A stretch of 64,000 nucleotides of DNA from Psychrobacter sp. GP33 (GTDB lineage: Bacteria > Pseudomonadota > Gammaproteobacteria > Pseudomonadales > Moraxellaceae). The first letter of the stretch is position 1. The number at the start of each line of letters is the position of its first letter. Position numbers and translations under genes: made by a program. Under the pieces are notes generated by a model, which had not been told where the DNA came from, did no database searches, and worked only from the letters and a program-made list of their open reading frames with translations. Where the stretch lies: the NCBI RefSeq assembly GCF_014119005.1, contig NZ_JACGYX010000001.1, forward strand, positions 542,446 to 606,445, written 5' to 3'. Shown here one piece after another: positions 17,829 to 26,881 of this stretch.

Positions 17829-18809
17829 ATGCTATTTCAAACGATACGGCGCTTACGACATTTTACTTATAATATTTTACAAAATGACGAGCATGATACG
17901 CTTTTCAGTCGTTGCGTTGATTATTTTCTCATTTTTTTAATTATGACCAATGTGGCAGCTGTCATTGCAGAGTCTGTTGAGCAGTGGTATCAAGATTATA
18001 ATAGCTACTTTATATATTTTGAGAACTTCTCTATCGCCGTATTTTCTGCTGAGTATTTGTTGCGCTTATGGAGCGTGGCTGACGATAAACCGGATAATAC
18101 GACGTGGCGGCAGCGTTGGAATTGGTTAAGAAGTCCCTCAGCGTTGATTGATTTAGTAGCGATTGCGCCTGCATTTTTAAACCACTTCGTTAATATCGAT
18201 TTGCGTTTCTTACGCATATTGCGTTTGTTTAGGATTTTAAAACTCACGCGTTATTTTGCTTCCTTGCGTATTTTACTGGTGGTCATTAGTAAAGAAAAAG
18301 GCTCGTTTCAAGCGGTTATTTTTATTTTATTCATTATGATTGTGACTGCAGCAAGTGGTATTTACTTGGTAGAAAAAGATGCCCAACCAGAGGTATTTGA
18401 GTCTATCCCAAAGGCCATGTGGTGGGCGGTGGTCACGCTTACGACTGTTGGCTATGGCGATGTGACACCGATTACAAACGCAGGTAAGATATTAGGTGCG
18501 GTTATTACGATATTGGGTGTGGGTCTAGCCGCATTGCCTGCGGGTATTTTAGCAACAGGTTTGGCGAATGAGCTGGCGCAGCGTCGTGATGAGCTTGAGC
18601 AACAATTTCGTGAGTTTTTAGTCGATGGCGATTTTGACTTGGTACAAAATCAGCACATGATTGATAAAATTCGTCGTGAGTTGGGGCTTGATAAAGAGCA
18701 AGCGCAGGATATTGTGTTGCAGGTATTGCGCGAGCAAGAGCTTGAGCGCCGAGAAAAAGAGGTGCGTAAAAAGAATTTTTGTCCGCATTGCGGGGAGTCA
18801 TTAGAATAA
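17829..18809 (+). CDS. Voltage-gated potassium channel with C-terminal zinc ribbon
   Basis: The product is 326 residues with a Kv-type six-helix core. An Arg-rich S4-like helix is visible (DLRFLRILRLFRILKLTRY, about residues 123-141). The pore signature TTVGYGDVTP lies at about residues 204-213. After S6, a cytoplasmic coiled region rich in Glu, Arg and Gln ends in NFCPHCGESLE, a zinc-knuckle half-site (CX2C). AAAGAG precedes the ATG. Family members conduct K+ outward or set membrane potential. The C-terminal CX2C could bind zinc between subunits of the tetramer. A strong bidirectional hairpin ends the gene. Confidence 0.9.
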   Translation: MLFQTIRRLRHFTYNILQNDEHDTLFSRCVDYFLIFLIMTNVAAVIAESVEQWYQDYNSYFIYFENFSIAVFSAEYLLRLWSVADDKPDNTTWRQRWNWLRSPSALIDLVAIAPAFLNHFVNIDLRFLRILRLFRILKLTRYFASLRILLVVISKEKGSFQAVIFILFIMIVTAASGIYLVEKDAQPEVFESIPKAMWWAVVTLTTVGYGDVTPITNAGKILGAVITILGVGLAALPAGILATGLANELAQRRDELEQQFREFLVDGDFDLVQNQHMIDKIRRELGLDKEQAQDIVLQVLREQELERREKEVRKKNFCPHCGESLE

Positions 18810-18836
18810 GCCGTTAGTAGTGATAATAACGTAAAT

Positions 18837-18877
18837 AAATGGGTAATAAGCCAATTGTGGTTTATTACCCATTTTTT
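18837..18877. terminator. Bidirectional terminator between the K+ channel and TerD-like genes
   Basis: AAATGGGTAATAA (18837-18849) and TTATTACCCATTT (18862-18874) form a perfect 13-bp stem flanked by A-run and T-run. It lies between convergent genes and can end both transcripts. Confidence 0.85.
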
Positions 18878-18895
18878 ATACCAATTTAAAAACTA

Positions 18896-19549
18896 CTAGC
18901 TTCCTACACCTTGCGGAATAGGTAGGGCGCGCGCAAGCTCATGAGCCACTTGCTGAGATGCTTTGGATAAATCCTTGTCCGTTAATGCCAAGTTTTGCAG
19001 AGTAATATGCCAGTCATCAACGACTCGGCGTAGACTTGCTACCCAAATAACGTTACAAGTGCGCGGAAGTTGCTTTAAATTGATTTCAAATACTCGGTTA
19101 CCTTCATCATCATTAAGATGAATCTCACCACTATCAACAGCACTAAACGGTTGTCCAAAATATGAGCTAGCAATTAGCGCAATATGGTTAATATGATTGG
19201 GTGTTTTATGCAAATAAAGACGAATTTGCTCTTGATCGAGTGGCGCACGATACATTGCTTGTTCACCGCGGTCATGACCGTCTAAGCTATCTCCCTGATG
19301 GCGAACCGATTCTGCTTCATCACGCAATTGCTTAAACCAGACCAAGTCTTGTATCGTACATTGATCATCATACAACACACAGGCTAGATCGATATCAATG
19401 GCACCTTGATTTTCTTTTAATCGTGCCATCTTGCCTTTTGTTTTGACTGGCGTAAAGTCATAATTTAAGCCAAACAGTAATGTATCAGAGGTTAATCCAA
19501 GCGCGTCTAGGCTATTTGAAAGGAGTGGCTGAGTCGCAGGAGTAGGCAT
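18896..19549 (-). CDS. TerD-family protein
   Basis: The 217-residue product matches the TerD layout of calcium-binding stress proteins. IDIDLACVLYD at about residues 50-60 is the DxDxxxxLLD-like strand. HQGDSLDGHDRG at about 83-94 and LDQEQIRLYL nearby correspond to the GDnltG / DdExI motifs that hold the Ca2+ ligands. A further WHITLQNLAL segment is near the C-terminus, followed by a helical tail. AAGGA lies 6 bases before the start. TerD-family proteins are linked with tellurite, phage and envelope stress, usually in ter operons; none of the other ter genes is here. The neighbouring WYL regulator gene ends 29 bases upstream on the same strand, so the two are likely one operon. Confidence 0.75.
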   Translation of the reverse strand: MPTPATQPLLSNSLDALGLTSDTLLFGLNYDFTPVKTKGKMARLKENQGAIDIDLACVLYDDQCTIQDLVWFKQLRDEAESVRHQGDSLDGHDRGEQAMYRAPLDQEQIRLYLHKTPNHINHIALIASSYFGQPFSAVDSGEIHLNDDEGNRVFEINLKQLPRTCNVIWVASLRRVVDDWHITLQNLALTDKDLSKASQQVAHELARALPIPQGVGS

Positions 19550-19578
19550 AGTTATCCTTTTTAGTATTTAGTTTGTTT

Positions 19579-20688
19579 TTATAATGAGGTGTTATATTTT
19601 TCAAAAGAGGTATCTAAGACAGCTTGATACAGTAGCTCTGGTTTGGCGTGCAACAAACCTTTACCAAAGCCGCGCAACCACCAGACCAGCTGCGATGTCA
19701 AATTAACCGTCGTATGAATTGTTAAGGTGTCGTCTGCATTTACGATCACTGTTTGGTCGTGACTTAGCTTACTTTCGGTCAGGCTTTTGCCAGCGGCTTT
19801 GGTAAAGTGCAATTCAATGGCAGTATTTTTACCATGATTGGGCAACTGACGGAATAAAGGGTGTGAAAATCCCATGCCGCCGGCGTCTAAATAGTCATCT
19901 AACTGGAAATTATCCGGTGTCCGCGCAGCGCTTTCTAGTATTTCAACGCTGGCAAATCGATGCAGCGCAAAGGTACGGATAACAGCATCAGCGTCGTCTG
20001 TACGGGTGGCAAGCAGATAAATGATGACACCGCGCTGAATAATGGCAATCGGATTGAGTACGTATTCGCTGGCAGCAGATTTATCGCCACGGGTATAGCA
20101 GGCTTTGATTTGTAATTGATAAAACAGCGCGTGATAAATATGGTCTTTACTGTCCAAGTCGATATGCGGGGCAATAAGCGGTTGGGTTGCAGGCTCAATT
20201 CGCACGCGATCAATCCATGAATAGGTCACTTTGCTGTTTTTAAGTTGCCGGCGTGCCAAGTCAAACCACGGAAACAGCTCATCTAGTATCACTGGTGGTA
20301 ACAGTTGGGTTAAATTGGCTTCAACCATATTAAAGGCAACTGCTTGCGATAAATTCATATGAGGCAAGCTTTGCAGGGGCGCATCCTCACACCAGCGCCA
20401 ACCTTGCGGATTGGCATTGTTTTTCTCGATAGGAAAGCGTTTGGCTAAGGCATTCAAGTCGCGCTGCACCGTACGCAAGCTAATATCGAAGCCTGCAAGC
20501 GCAAGCTGCTCATAAATATGCGTAGTACCAATCCAGCGATTACGCTGCAATTGCGAGAGCACTTGCCATTGACGCGCGGTGGTTGCTGCGCCATGACGGC
20601 TGGCAGCGGTTTCACTTACGCTGTCCACATTTTCAATGGGCGCGGCTGTTTTTCGAGGATCCTGAGGTTTCAGTTTTTGCGCAGTCAT
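19579..20688 (-). CDS. HTH and WYL domain transcriptional regulator
   Basis: The product is 369 residues. A DeoR-like winged helix-turn-helix is visible at about residues 38-95 (TTHIYEQLALAGFDISLRTVQRDLNAL). A WYL-type ligand-binding region follows at about residues 170-250 and a WCX-like C-terminal part after it. The exact WYL triplet appears replaced (AIIQRGVIIYLLATR). An AGGGTGA box precedes the start. WYL regulators sense nucleotides or oligonucleotides and often control DNA repair or defence genes. Here the only gene that is clearly co-transcribed is the TerD-like gene, which is therefore a likely partner or target; this is inference from gene order. Confidence 0.85.
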   Translation of the reverse strand: MTAQKLKPQDPRKTAAPIENVDSVSETAASRHGAATTARQWQVLSQLQRNRWIGTTHIYEQLALAGFDISLRTVQRDLNALAKRFPIEKNNANPQGWRWCEDAPLQSLPHMNLSQAVAFNMVEANLTQLLPPVILDELFPWFDLARRQLKNSKVTYSWIDRVRIEPATQPLIAPHIDLDSKDHIYHALFYQLQIKACYTRGDKSAASEYVLNPIAIIQRGVIIYLLATRTDDADAVIRTFALHRFASVEILESAARTPDNFQLDDYLDAGGMGFSHPLFRQLPNHGKNTAIELHFTKAAGKSLTESKLSHDQTVIVNADDTLTIHTTVNLTSQLVWWLRGFGKGLLHAKPELLYQAVLDTSFEKYNTSL

Positions 20689-20792
20689 TAAGAGTCACCC
20701 TGTATGAAGTCGCGTTACTATTGGATTTATGAGTCATTATCTAATCCAATCTCACCTTATCATTGCTATTACGAACATATCTATTGACGATG

Positions 20793-23612
20793 CTATTTGT
20801 CTTTGCATTTTTCCGTAAAGCGTCGTTTTTTCTTTCTTTTATCTTGCTTTTTTTTCTTACCTTTTTTCTTGTCAGACTCATCAACGATGTCATCTTCATT
20901 GCTTTGATTGCTGTCCCACAGCATGAGCTTTTCTAACACTTTGCCAAATAAAGTGTGCTTACGGTAGCGTTTTTTCTTATTAAGCGTATCAATTGGCAAT
21001 CCGGTCATCAAGGTCAATGCTTCACTCAAAGTGCGCACGCCATAAATATGAAAGGTACCGGCTTTTACGGCGGCAATAATGTCGTCACGTAGCATAAGCT
21101 GTTTGACGTTTGCCATGGGAATGACAACGCCTTGTTGCCCAGTCAGCGCTTGCTCACGGCAGGCATCAAAAAAGCCAGCTATTTTAGAATTGATACCGCC
21201 AACGGCTTGGACTTCACCAAGCTGATTCATAGAACCTGTAATAGCATAGGATTGGTTAATGGGCACATCGGCTAGGGCGGACAATAGGGCGCAGGCTTCA
21301 CTCACCGTGGCGCTGTCACCGTCAATATGAGCGTAACTTTGCTCGAATGCCAATGACGCGCTAAAGTTAAGAGCATGATGACGACTAAATAGGGCGCGCA
21401 AATAGCTGGTCATGATTAACATGCCTTTTGCATGTAAGCTGCCGCCTAAATCAACATCGCGCTCAATATCTAAGATGTCACCCGCACCAATATTGGGTTG
21501 AATAACAGCGGTTAAGCGGGCGGGCATGCCAAACTCACTATCGGCATAGCTGACCACGGTTAAGGCATTGACCTGACCGACGGCTTGACCACTGGTATTA
21601 ATCAGCTGTTGTCCGTTTTTTAGCTCTTCCCAATATAGATCGCGCAAATACCCTGAGCGCTCGTCCATATCGGCAATGGCTTGATTGACATGCTGGACAG
21701 TTACGATGCTTTGTTGTTCAAGGCGTGCATGACGATTGGACTCGTGGAGTAATTTGATAAGTAAGTCGCTGTGCAAACTTAGGCGATCTTGGTCTTCAGC
21801 TTGCAGACTTAAATGCTCAAGCAAAGCAGCCTGCGCGCTGCTATCAAAGGGGTATAGATTGGCAAAAGCAATAATATCTGCCATTTTTGCCACCAATGCC
21901 AATTCGTGTTCATCAGTACGGACAACGTCATCATGAAAGTCAGCACGTACTTTAAAAACGGCATCAAACTCAGGCTCGAGCTCTAACAGCTCATAATACA
22001 AATCTGCTTCGCCTAATAAAATGACTTTGACATCAAGATCAATCGGTGCCGGAGAGAGTGATAAGCTACCGGTTAAGGTCAGCATCTGCTCAAGGCTTGA
22101 TAGTTTGATTTTACGTGATTGTAGGGCGCGTTTTAACCCTTGCCACGCATACGGATGTTCAAGAAGATGACTGGCTTCCAGTAGTAAATAGCCGCCATTA
22201 GCACGGTGTAAGGCTCCTGCGCGAATCATGCTGACATCAGTGGTCACGGTTCCTAGCTGAGTAATTTGCTCAACATGACCGAGCAAATTAAGATGGGTTG
22301 GCAAATCTTCAAAAATAACTGGCGCGCCACTATCAGGCTCGTGGCTTACCAATACGTTGACGGCATAACGGCTAGGCGTGGTGGCTAACACTGCTGCAAT
22401 AAATTCTTCATCATCCCCATTCACAATGCGCTCGACATGGGTCACCATATCGGCAAACATCGCCTCCAAATACTCAAGTACTAAAGTATTGGTGGCAAAT
22501 AACTTACGAATAGGTGCAAATAAAGGCTCTAATGCTCGGCGCGCGATATTGTGATGCAAGTCTTCTATCGCCTCATTGGCTTCATCTTCTAATTGCTCTA
22601 AAGCGATAGTAAGCTGATTAAGACGCTTTTGCATATGGTTTTTTTGCGCAAAATTATTCAACTCTGCTTCATGACTGCTTTGATCAACTTGTTCCGGTTC
22701 AGCAGAATTTGTATCGTTGTCAAAGTCTTCACTATCTGCCTTAACTTTTTTAGATTTTCCTTTAGCAGCGGTTTTCGCTTTGATAGTCACATTGTTTGAC
22801 GGTTTTTCTAACGCACTATTATTATCAATAAGGATAGAGGTTTCTTCAGCATCAGCATCCGTATTGTCATTAAGCGCGTTATTGAGAATTTCTACGGGCA
22901 GTTGGCTTGGGTGCACAAATACAGCTTTATTATCAAAAGGTCGAAAGGTCAACGCTAGGTCGTACTGTTTGCCTTCAGCACTAAGCGCTTCATACGCTTG
23001 GGTTTCTTGTTGATGGGTATCATTTTTTATAGCTTCAATTTTGCTTTGATAATGATCACTACGAAAACGCTGATTGAGACGTTTTTTAGCGTGCTGCCAT
23101 AAATTATTGACTTCTTGCTGCAGTAAATTGGCTTGTCCGGCAGGCAGGTGTAGCGCCATAGGCGTGCGTGGGTCAGTGAAATTATGCACATAAACCCAAT
23201 CATCAGGCGTCGGCTGCGTCACCGCAATACGCTGTAACAAGCGACTTATGACCGTACGTTTGCCCAAGCCATTTTCGCCCGCAGCAAAGACATGATAACC
23301 GCTAGCATGAATATCTAGCGCCGTCTGTAATGCTTTTAAAGCGCGCTGTTGCCCAAAGCCAATGTGTAATGCTGGGGCAGTACGGGTATCCGCAGGCAAT
23401 TTCGCCACATCACTATAGCGTTTTAGTTGCTCAGCAGAAATCAGGCAACGTTCATGTACCTTTGCTAAAATAGGATCGGGTAACTGATCTTTCTGACTGT
23501 CGTTTTTATGATTGTTTTTATGGTCGTTATCTTCTGCTTGATAGGCAGCAGAATCAATTGTAATTTGAGTCATAAGGTCGGTTGGCTGTTGAGTCATAGG
23601 CGTAAGATACAT
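20793..23612 (-). CDS. LonB-like ATP-dependent protease with AAA+ and Lon proteolytic domains
   Basis: The 939-residue product has a Walker A motif GENGLGKRT at about residue 95, a long insertion with an acidic Lys-rich linker (about 270-330) and coiled coil, an ATPase core, and a C-terminal Lon protease domain. The catalytic dyad is visible: Ser767 in DGDSATVSE and Lys810 in GINSKIAGFF. The 43-residue spacing matches classical Lon. It lacks the Lon substrate-binding N-terminal domain, so it belongs to the YcbZ/LonB-like group rather than housekeeping Lon. The C-terminal ~60 residues are very Lys-rich (KKGKKKKQDKRKKKRRF) and probably bind nucleic acid or another polyanion. The start is uncertain: 23597 and 23573 are alternatives and none has a good ribosome site. 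Confidence 0.88.
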   Translation of the reverse strand: MYLTPMTQQPTDLMTQITIDSAAYQAEDNDHKNNHKNDSQKDQLPDPILAKVHERCLISAEQLKRYSDVAKLPADTRTAPALHIGFGQQRALKALQTALDIHASGYHVFAAGENGLGKRTVISRLLQRIAVTQPTPDDWVYVHNFTDPRTPMALHLPAGQANLLQQEVNNLWQHAKKRLNQRFRSDHYQSKIEAIKNDTHQQETQAYEALSAEGKQYDLALTFRPFDNKAVFVHPSQLPVEILNNALNDNTDADAEETSILIDNNSALEKPSNNVTIKAKTAAKGKSKKVKADSEDFDNDTNSAEPEQVDQSSHEAELNNFAQKNHMQKRLNQLTIALEQLEDEANEAIEDLHHNIARRALEPLFAPIRKLFATNTLVLEYLEAMFADMVTHVERIVNGDDEEFIAAVLATTPSRYAVNVLVSHEPDSGAPVIFEDLPTHLNLLGHVEQITQLGTVTTDVSMIRAGALHRANGGYLLLEASHLLEHPYAWQGLKRALQSRKIKLSSLEQMLTLTGSLSLSPAPIDLDVKVILLGEADLYYELLELEPEFDAVFKVRADFHDDVVRTDEHELALVAKMADIIAFANLYPFDSSAQAALLEHLSLQAEDQDRLSLHSDLLIKLLHESNRHARLEQQSIVTVQHVNQAIADMDERSGYLRDLYWEELKNGQQLINTSGQAVGQVNALTVVSYADSEFGMPARLTAVIQPNIGAGDILDIERDVDLGGSLHAKGMLIMTSYLRALFSRHHALNFSASLAFEQSYAHIDGDSATVSEACALLSALADVPINQSYAITGSMNQLGEVQAVGGINSKIAGFFDACREQALTGQQGVVIPMANVKQLMLRDDIIAAVKAGTFHIYGVRTLSEALTLMTGLPIDTLNKKKRYRKHTLFGKVLEKLMLWDSNQSNEDDIVDESDKKKGKKKKQDKRKKKRRFTEKCKDK

Positions 23613-23897
23613 CGTCTTAAAGTAGAGGTAAAGGTATAGGAGTATGTCGGTGCATTAAGCTAATTATCAAGCGTAAACTTGATAAGTCTTGAATATCATG
23701 GGCACATGATACACTTAAAGTGAACCCGATTATGAGTCTAAAAGAGTGCTTTATTATACCTATACGGGCAGAATAAAACGTCAATCGCCGTGCAGATAGT
23801 ATAAGATGGCGGACATTGTGGCAATCTGCAACTATTCAATAGGCAGAGTGCATGATAAAATAGTCGATTCACCTGTCAAAATGGGATAACGTGTTTT

Positions 23898-24620
23898 ATG
23901 TCAGATTCTGCTAAGAGCGCTACGGTTTTATCATCAGCTGGCACAGGGCTTTCTATTACTGACCCGACTGGGTTTGCAAAACTTGGGGCACAGTTGCCAA
24001 CACTTGCGACTATCTTGGCGCAATCTATAGAAACATTGGCGTTACCGTTAACGGATAGCCAGCAGCGCACGTTATTATTGTACTTAGACCAGCTTTTATT
24101 ATGGAATAAAGCGTATAATCTCACCGCCATTACTGATCCAGTAGAAGCATTAATCAAACATGTGGTTGATTGCTTGGCTATTATAACGTATTTACCGCCA
24201 GGGTCTTTGTTGGATATCGGTACGGGTGCAGGCTTGCCGGCAGTGATTATTGCCATTTGTCAGCCTGAGCGCCAATGCAGTGCCCTTGATAGTAATAAGA
24301 AAAAAATTCGCTTTATTAAGCAAATTAGTAGCGAGCTTGGACTGAGTAATATGACTCCAATTGCCTCCCGCATTGAAGAGCATGACGGACAGTATGACGT
24401 GGTGACCTCAAGAGCTTTTGCCAGCTTGATTGATTTTGTAGACGCCGCGCAGCCTCGTTTGGCAAATGGTGGTCGCTTATGTGCGATGAAAGGTAAAGCA
24501 CCTACTGAAGAAGAAATTCAGTCATTAGCACCGCATTGGCAAATTGATACGGTTAAGCTTGTTGTGCCGCGTCTAGATGAAAGTCGCCATTTGATTGAAT
24601 TGTCTGCCAAAACTGTCTAA
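23898..24620 (+). CDS. rsmG: 16S rRNA (guanine-527-N7) methyltransferase
   Basis: RsmG (GidB) adds the m7G527 mark to 16S rRNA using S-adenosylmethionine. The product is 240 residues, with an extra ~35-residue Ser/Ala-rich N-terminus. The SAM-binding motif LLDIGTGAGLPAVI lies at about residues 96-109. VTSRAFASL and the GRLCAMKG strand are also typical. It begins the rsmG-parA-parB run that in many bacteria sits near the replication origin. Loss of the gene is known to give low-level streptomycin resistance elsewhere; the copy here looks intact. Confidence 0.96.
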   Translation: MSDSAKSATVLSSAGTGLSITDPTGFAKLGAQLPTLATILAQSIETLALPLTDSQQRTLLLYLDQLLLWNKAYNLTAITDPVEALIKHVVDCLAIITYLPPGSLLDIGTGAGLPAVIIAICQPERQCSALDSNKKKIRFIKQISSELGLSNMTPIASRIEEHDGQYDVVTSRAFASLIDFVDAAQPRLANGGRLCAMKGKAPTEEEIQSLAPHWQIDTVKLVVPRLDESRHLIELSAKTV

Positions 24621-24761
24621 GCTAGACGCGCATTTATTATTATAAAAATATGAATCTTGGCGATAGTCTTGCTTGAAGGTCAGTTGCTGAGCTAGTGAAG
24701 ATAAAAGCTAGCAAAATTAAAATATATAACGTGATTTATATTAATTAAATTGAGTGAGTGT

Positions 24762-25547
24762 ATGGAAATCATAGCCATTGCGAATCAAAAAGGCGGCGTG
24801 GGTAAAACCACGACGGCAGTAAACTTAACGGCAAGCTTAGCCGCTAAGCGTAAGCGTGTCCTGTTGATTGACTTAGATCCGCAAGGCAATGCCACGACAG
24901 GCACAGGTCTGGACAAAAATAATTTGGCATTCACCATGGCAGATGTGCTCCTTGATGGCGTATCGCTACAAGATGCTATTGTCACCAGTCCCGCAGGTTT
25001 TGATGTTATCGGCGCTAATCGTGAGCTTGCCGGTATGGACGTCATGTTAATGGGTCAAACTAATAGCCATGAGCTGCTGAAAACAGCCATGCAGGTATTG
25101 GTTGTCGCGCAAAAGACGGGTCAACAAGACCATTATGATTATATTATTATGGACTGTGCGCCAAGCTTAAATCTGTTGACTATCAATGCGCTTGTGGCAA
25201 CTGATGGGGTTATTATTCCTATGCAATGTGAGTATTATGCGCTGGAAGGGTTAGCGGATTTATCACAAACGATTGAACGCCTCACCGAACTCAATGCTAA
25301 GCTGCATATTCGCGGTGTGGTCAGAACTTTATTTGATGCGCGCAATACCTTAGCCAATGATGTGTCAGCTGAGCTACAAACGCATTTTGGCGATATCATG
25401 TACGATACCCATATTCCAAGAAATGTGCGCTTAGCAGAAGCACCAGCGCATGGTATGCCAGTAATAACTTATGATAGATGGTCTAAAGGTTCACGTGCTT
25501 ATCAAAAGCTGGCTGCTGAAGTTATTGAACAAAGCCGTGCACTCTGA
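24762..25547 (+). CDS. parA: Chromosome-partitioning ATPase ParA (Soj)
   Basis: The start at 24762 (MEIIAIANQKGGVGKTTT) gives 261 residues; a TTG at 24750 in the same frame is less likely. The deviant Walker A motif KGGVGKTT is at the N-terminus, followed by the Walker A' region LLIDLDPQGNATTG and the Walker B region YIIMDCAPSLN. ParA binds DNA without sequence specificity when ATP-bound, and ParB stimulates its ATPase to move origins apart. The neighbouring parB completes the pair. Confidence 0.95.
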   Translation: MEIIAIANQKGGVGKTTTAVNLTASLAAKRKRVLLIDLDPQGNATTGTGLDKNNLAFTMADVLLDGVSLQDAIVTSPAGFDVIGANRELAGMDVMLMGQTNSHELLKTAMQVLVVAQKTGQQDHYDYIIMDCAPSLNLLTINALVATDGVIIPMQCEYYALEGLADLSQTIERLTELNAKLHIRGVVRTLFDARNTLANDVSAELQTHFGDIMYDTHIPRNVRLAEAPAHGMPVITYDRWSKGSRAYQKLAAEVIEQSRAL

Positions 25548-25737
25548 GTAGAAACGAATAAAAAAGCAACTTATTAAATAGCAGTTGTTTGGATAATTGT
25601 TTAAATAATAAGCAGTTAAGCAGTAATTGATTAAGTAGTCATCAGCTAAAACGATTAGATAATAAATTATCAGATAAATTACTCAGTATTTTTAATCCCC
25701 ATTTGGCTTTTATGTTAGCGTTAAAGGATAGGTAATC

Positions 25738-26871
25738 ATGGCGAAGAAGAGAGGGTTGGCAGCCAATCGAGGTTTAGATGCCTTATTGGGGTCAATCAAA
25801 AAAGAAAAGCAAATTACTGCTTCAGCCTTACAAGATGACATGGCTGCGCGTACTGCTGTTCTGCCAAATGCCGAACCAAATAACAAGACAGTGACTGCGT
25901 TAGACGCATCATCAACATCTGCAAGCTCAGTTAAAAAAGCGAGCGCTCCCAATAAAAAGCGTGAAAAAATCAATACAGATATAGAGACCACTAACCGGAT
26001 GCGCCCGTTGCGCAATAACGCTAAAGTACGCAGTATCGACAGCAGTGGCTCGGAAGATCAAATCAGCCTGATTCAAATTAATGTCATGCGCTTGCAAGCG
26101 GGTAAGTATCAGCCGCGCCGTGATATGAGTGAGACTGCGTTAATGGAGCTGGCGTCCTCTATTGAACAGCACGGCATCATGCAACCTATCGTGATTCGTC
26201 CACTGCTGGCAACAGAAGATAAAAGCACGGCTGATGTGACGCATGAGATTATCGCTGGAGAACGGCGCTGGCGTGCGGCAAAAATGGCTGGCAAGTCTGT
26301 TATTCCAGCGATTGAGCGTGCCTTATCGGATGAGTTGGCGATTGCTTTAGCTTTAATTGAAAATATTCAACGTGAAGACTTATCAGTGATTGAGCAAGCG
26401 GCTGCTTTGCAACGTTTTCATACTGAATTTGGTATGAGTCATGCCATGATTGCTGAGGTGGTGGGCAAGGCGCGGACAACGGTATCAAACTTACTGCGAT
26501 TAAATCAATTACATGATACGGTAAAAGACCATTTAGCTACCAGCGCCCTTGATATGGGACATGCCCGTACATTATTAGCACTATCATCAGATCAGCAGCC
26601 AATTATTGCACAAAAAATTATTGATGGTGGGATGACGGTACGTGAGGCTGAAAAGCTGGTCAAGTCTATTTTAAATCCTGCCCCAAAAATCAGCGCTACT
26701 GAAAAACTGCAATCTCACGACACCGATCGTTTAATTCAGCGCTTAACCGATGCGCTAGGAGCAGAAGTTAAGCTTAAGCATAAAAAAGACGGTCAGGGTA
26801 GTGTTGAGATATTTTTTCATAATCCCGATGAATTCGCCGCGTTGCTGACGCGTTTAGAAGCACAACATTGA
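25738..26871 (+). CDS. parB: Chromosome-partitioning protein ParB (Spo0J)
   Basis: The product is 377 residues. The N-terminus (AKKRGLAANRGLDALLGS) is the ParA-interacting peptide. A disordered ~70-residue linker leads to the ParB/Srx CTP-binding domain with ELASSIEQHGIMQPIV and the key motif GERRWRAAK at about residues 173-181. A helix-turn-helix for parS binding follows and then the C-terminal dimerisation part. GGATAGGT precedes the ATG. It lies 190 bases after parA, and msbA follows only 10 bases downstream, so the two may share a transcript. Confidence 0.95.
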   Translation: MAKKRGLAANRGLDALLGSIKKEKQITASALQDDMAARTAVLPNAEPNNKTVTALDASSTSASSVKKASAPNKKREKINTDIETTNRMRPLRNNAKVRSIDSSGSEDQISLIQINVMRLQAGKYQPRRDMSETALMELASSIEQHGIMQPIVIRPLLATEDKSTADVTHEIIAGERRWRAAKMAGKSVIPAIERALSDELAIALALIENIQREDLSVIEQAAALQRFHTEFGMSHAMIAEVVGKARTTVSNLLRLNQLHDTVKDHLATSALDMGHARTLLALSSDQQPIIAQKIIDGGMTVREAEKLVKSILNPAPKISATEKLQSHDTDRLIQRLTDALGAEVKLKHKKDGQGSVEIFFHNPDEFAALLTRLEAQH

Positions 26872-26881
26872 TGAGGCTTTT

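Noticed and set aside
25487..25502. parS-like half-site AGGTTCACGTGCTTAT inside parA
   Set aside because: Only one half of the consensus is present; 9 of 16 matches.
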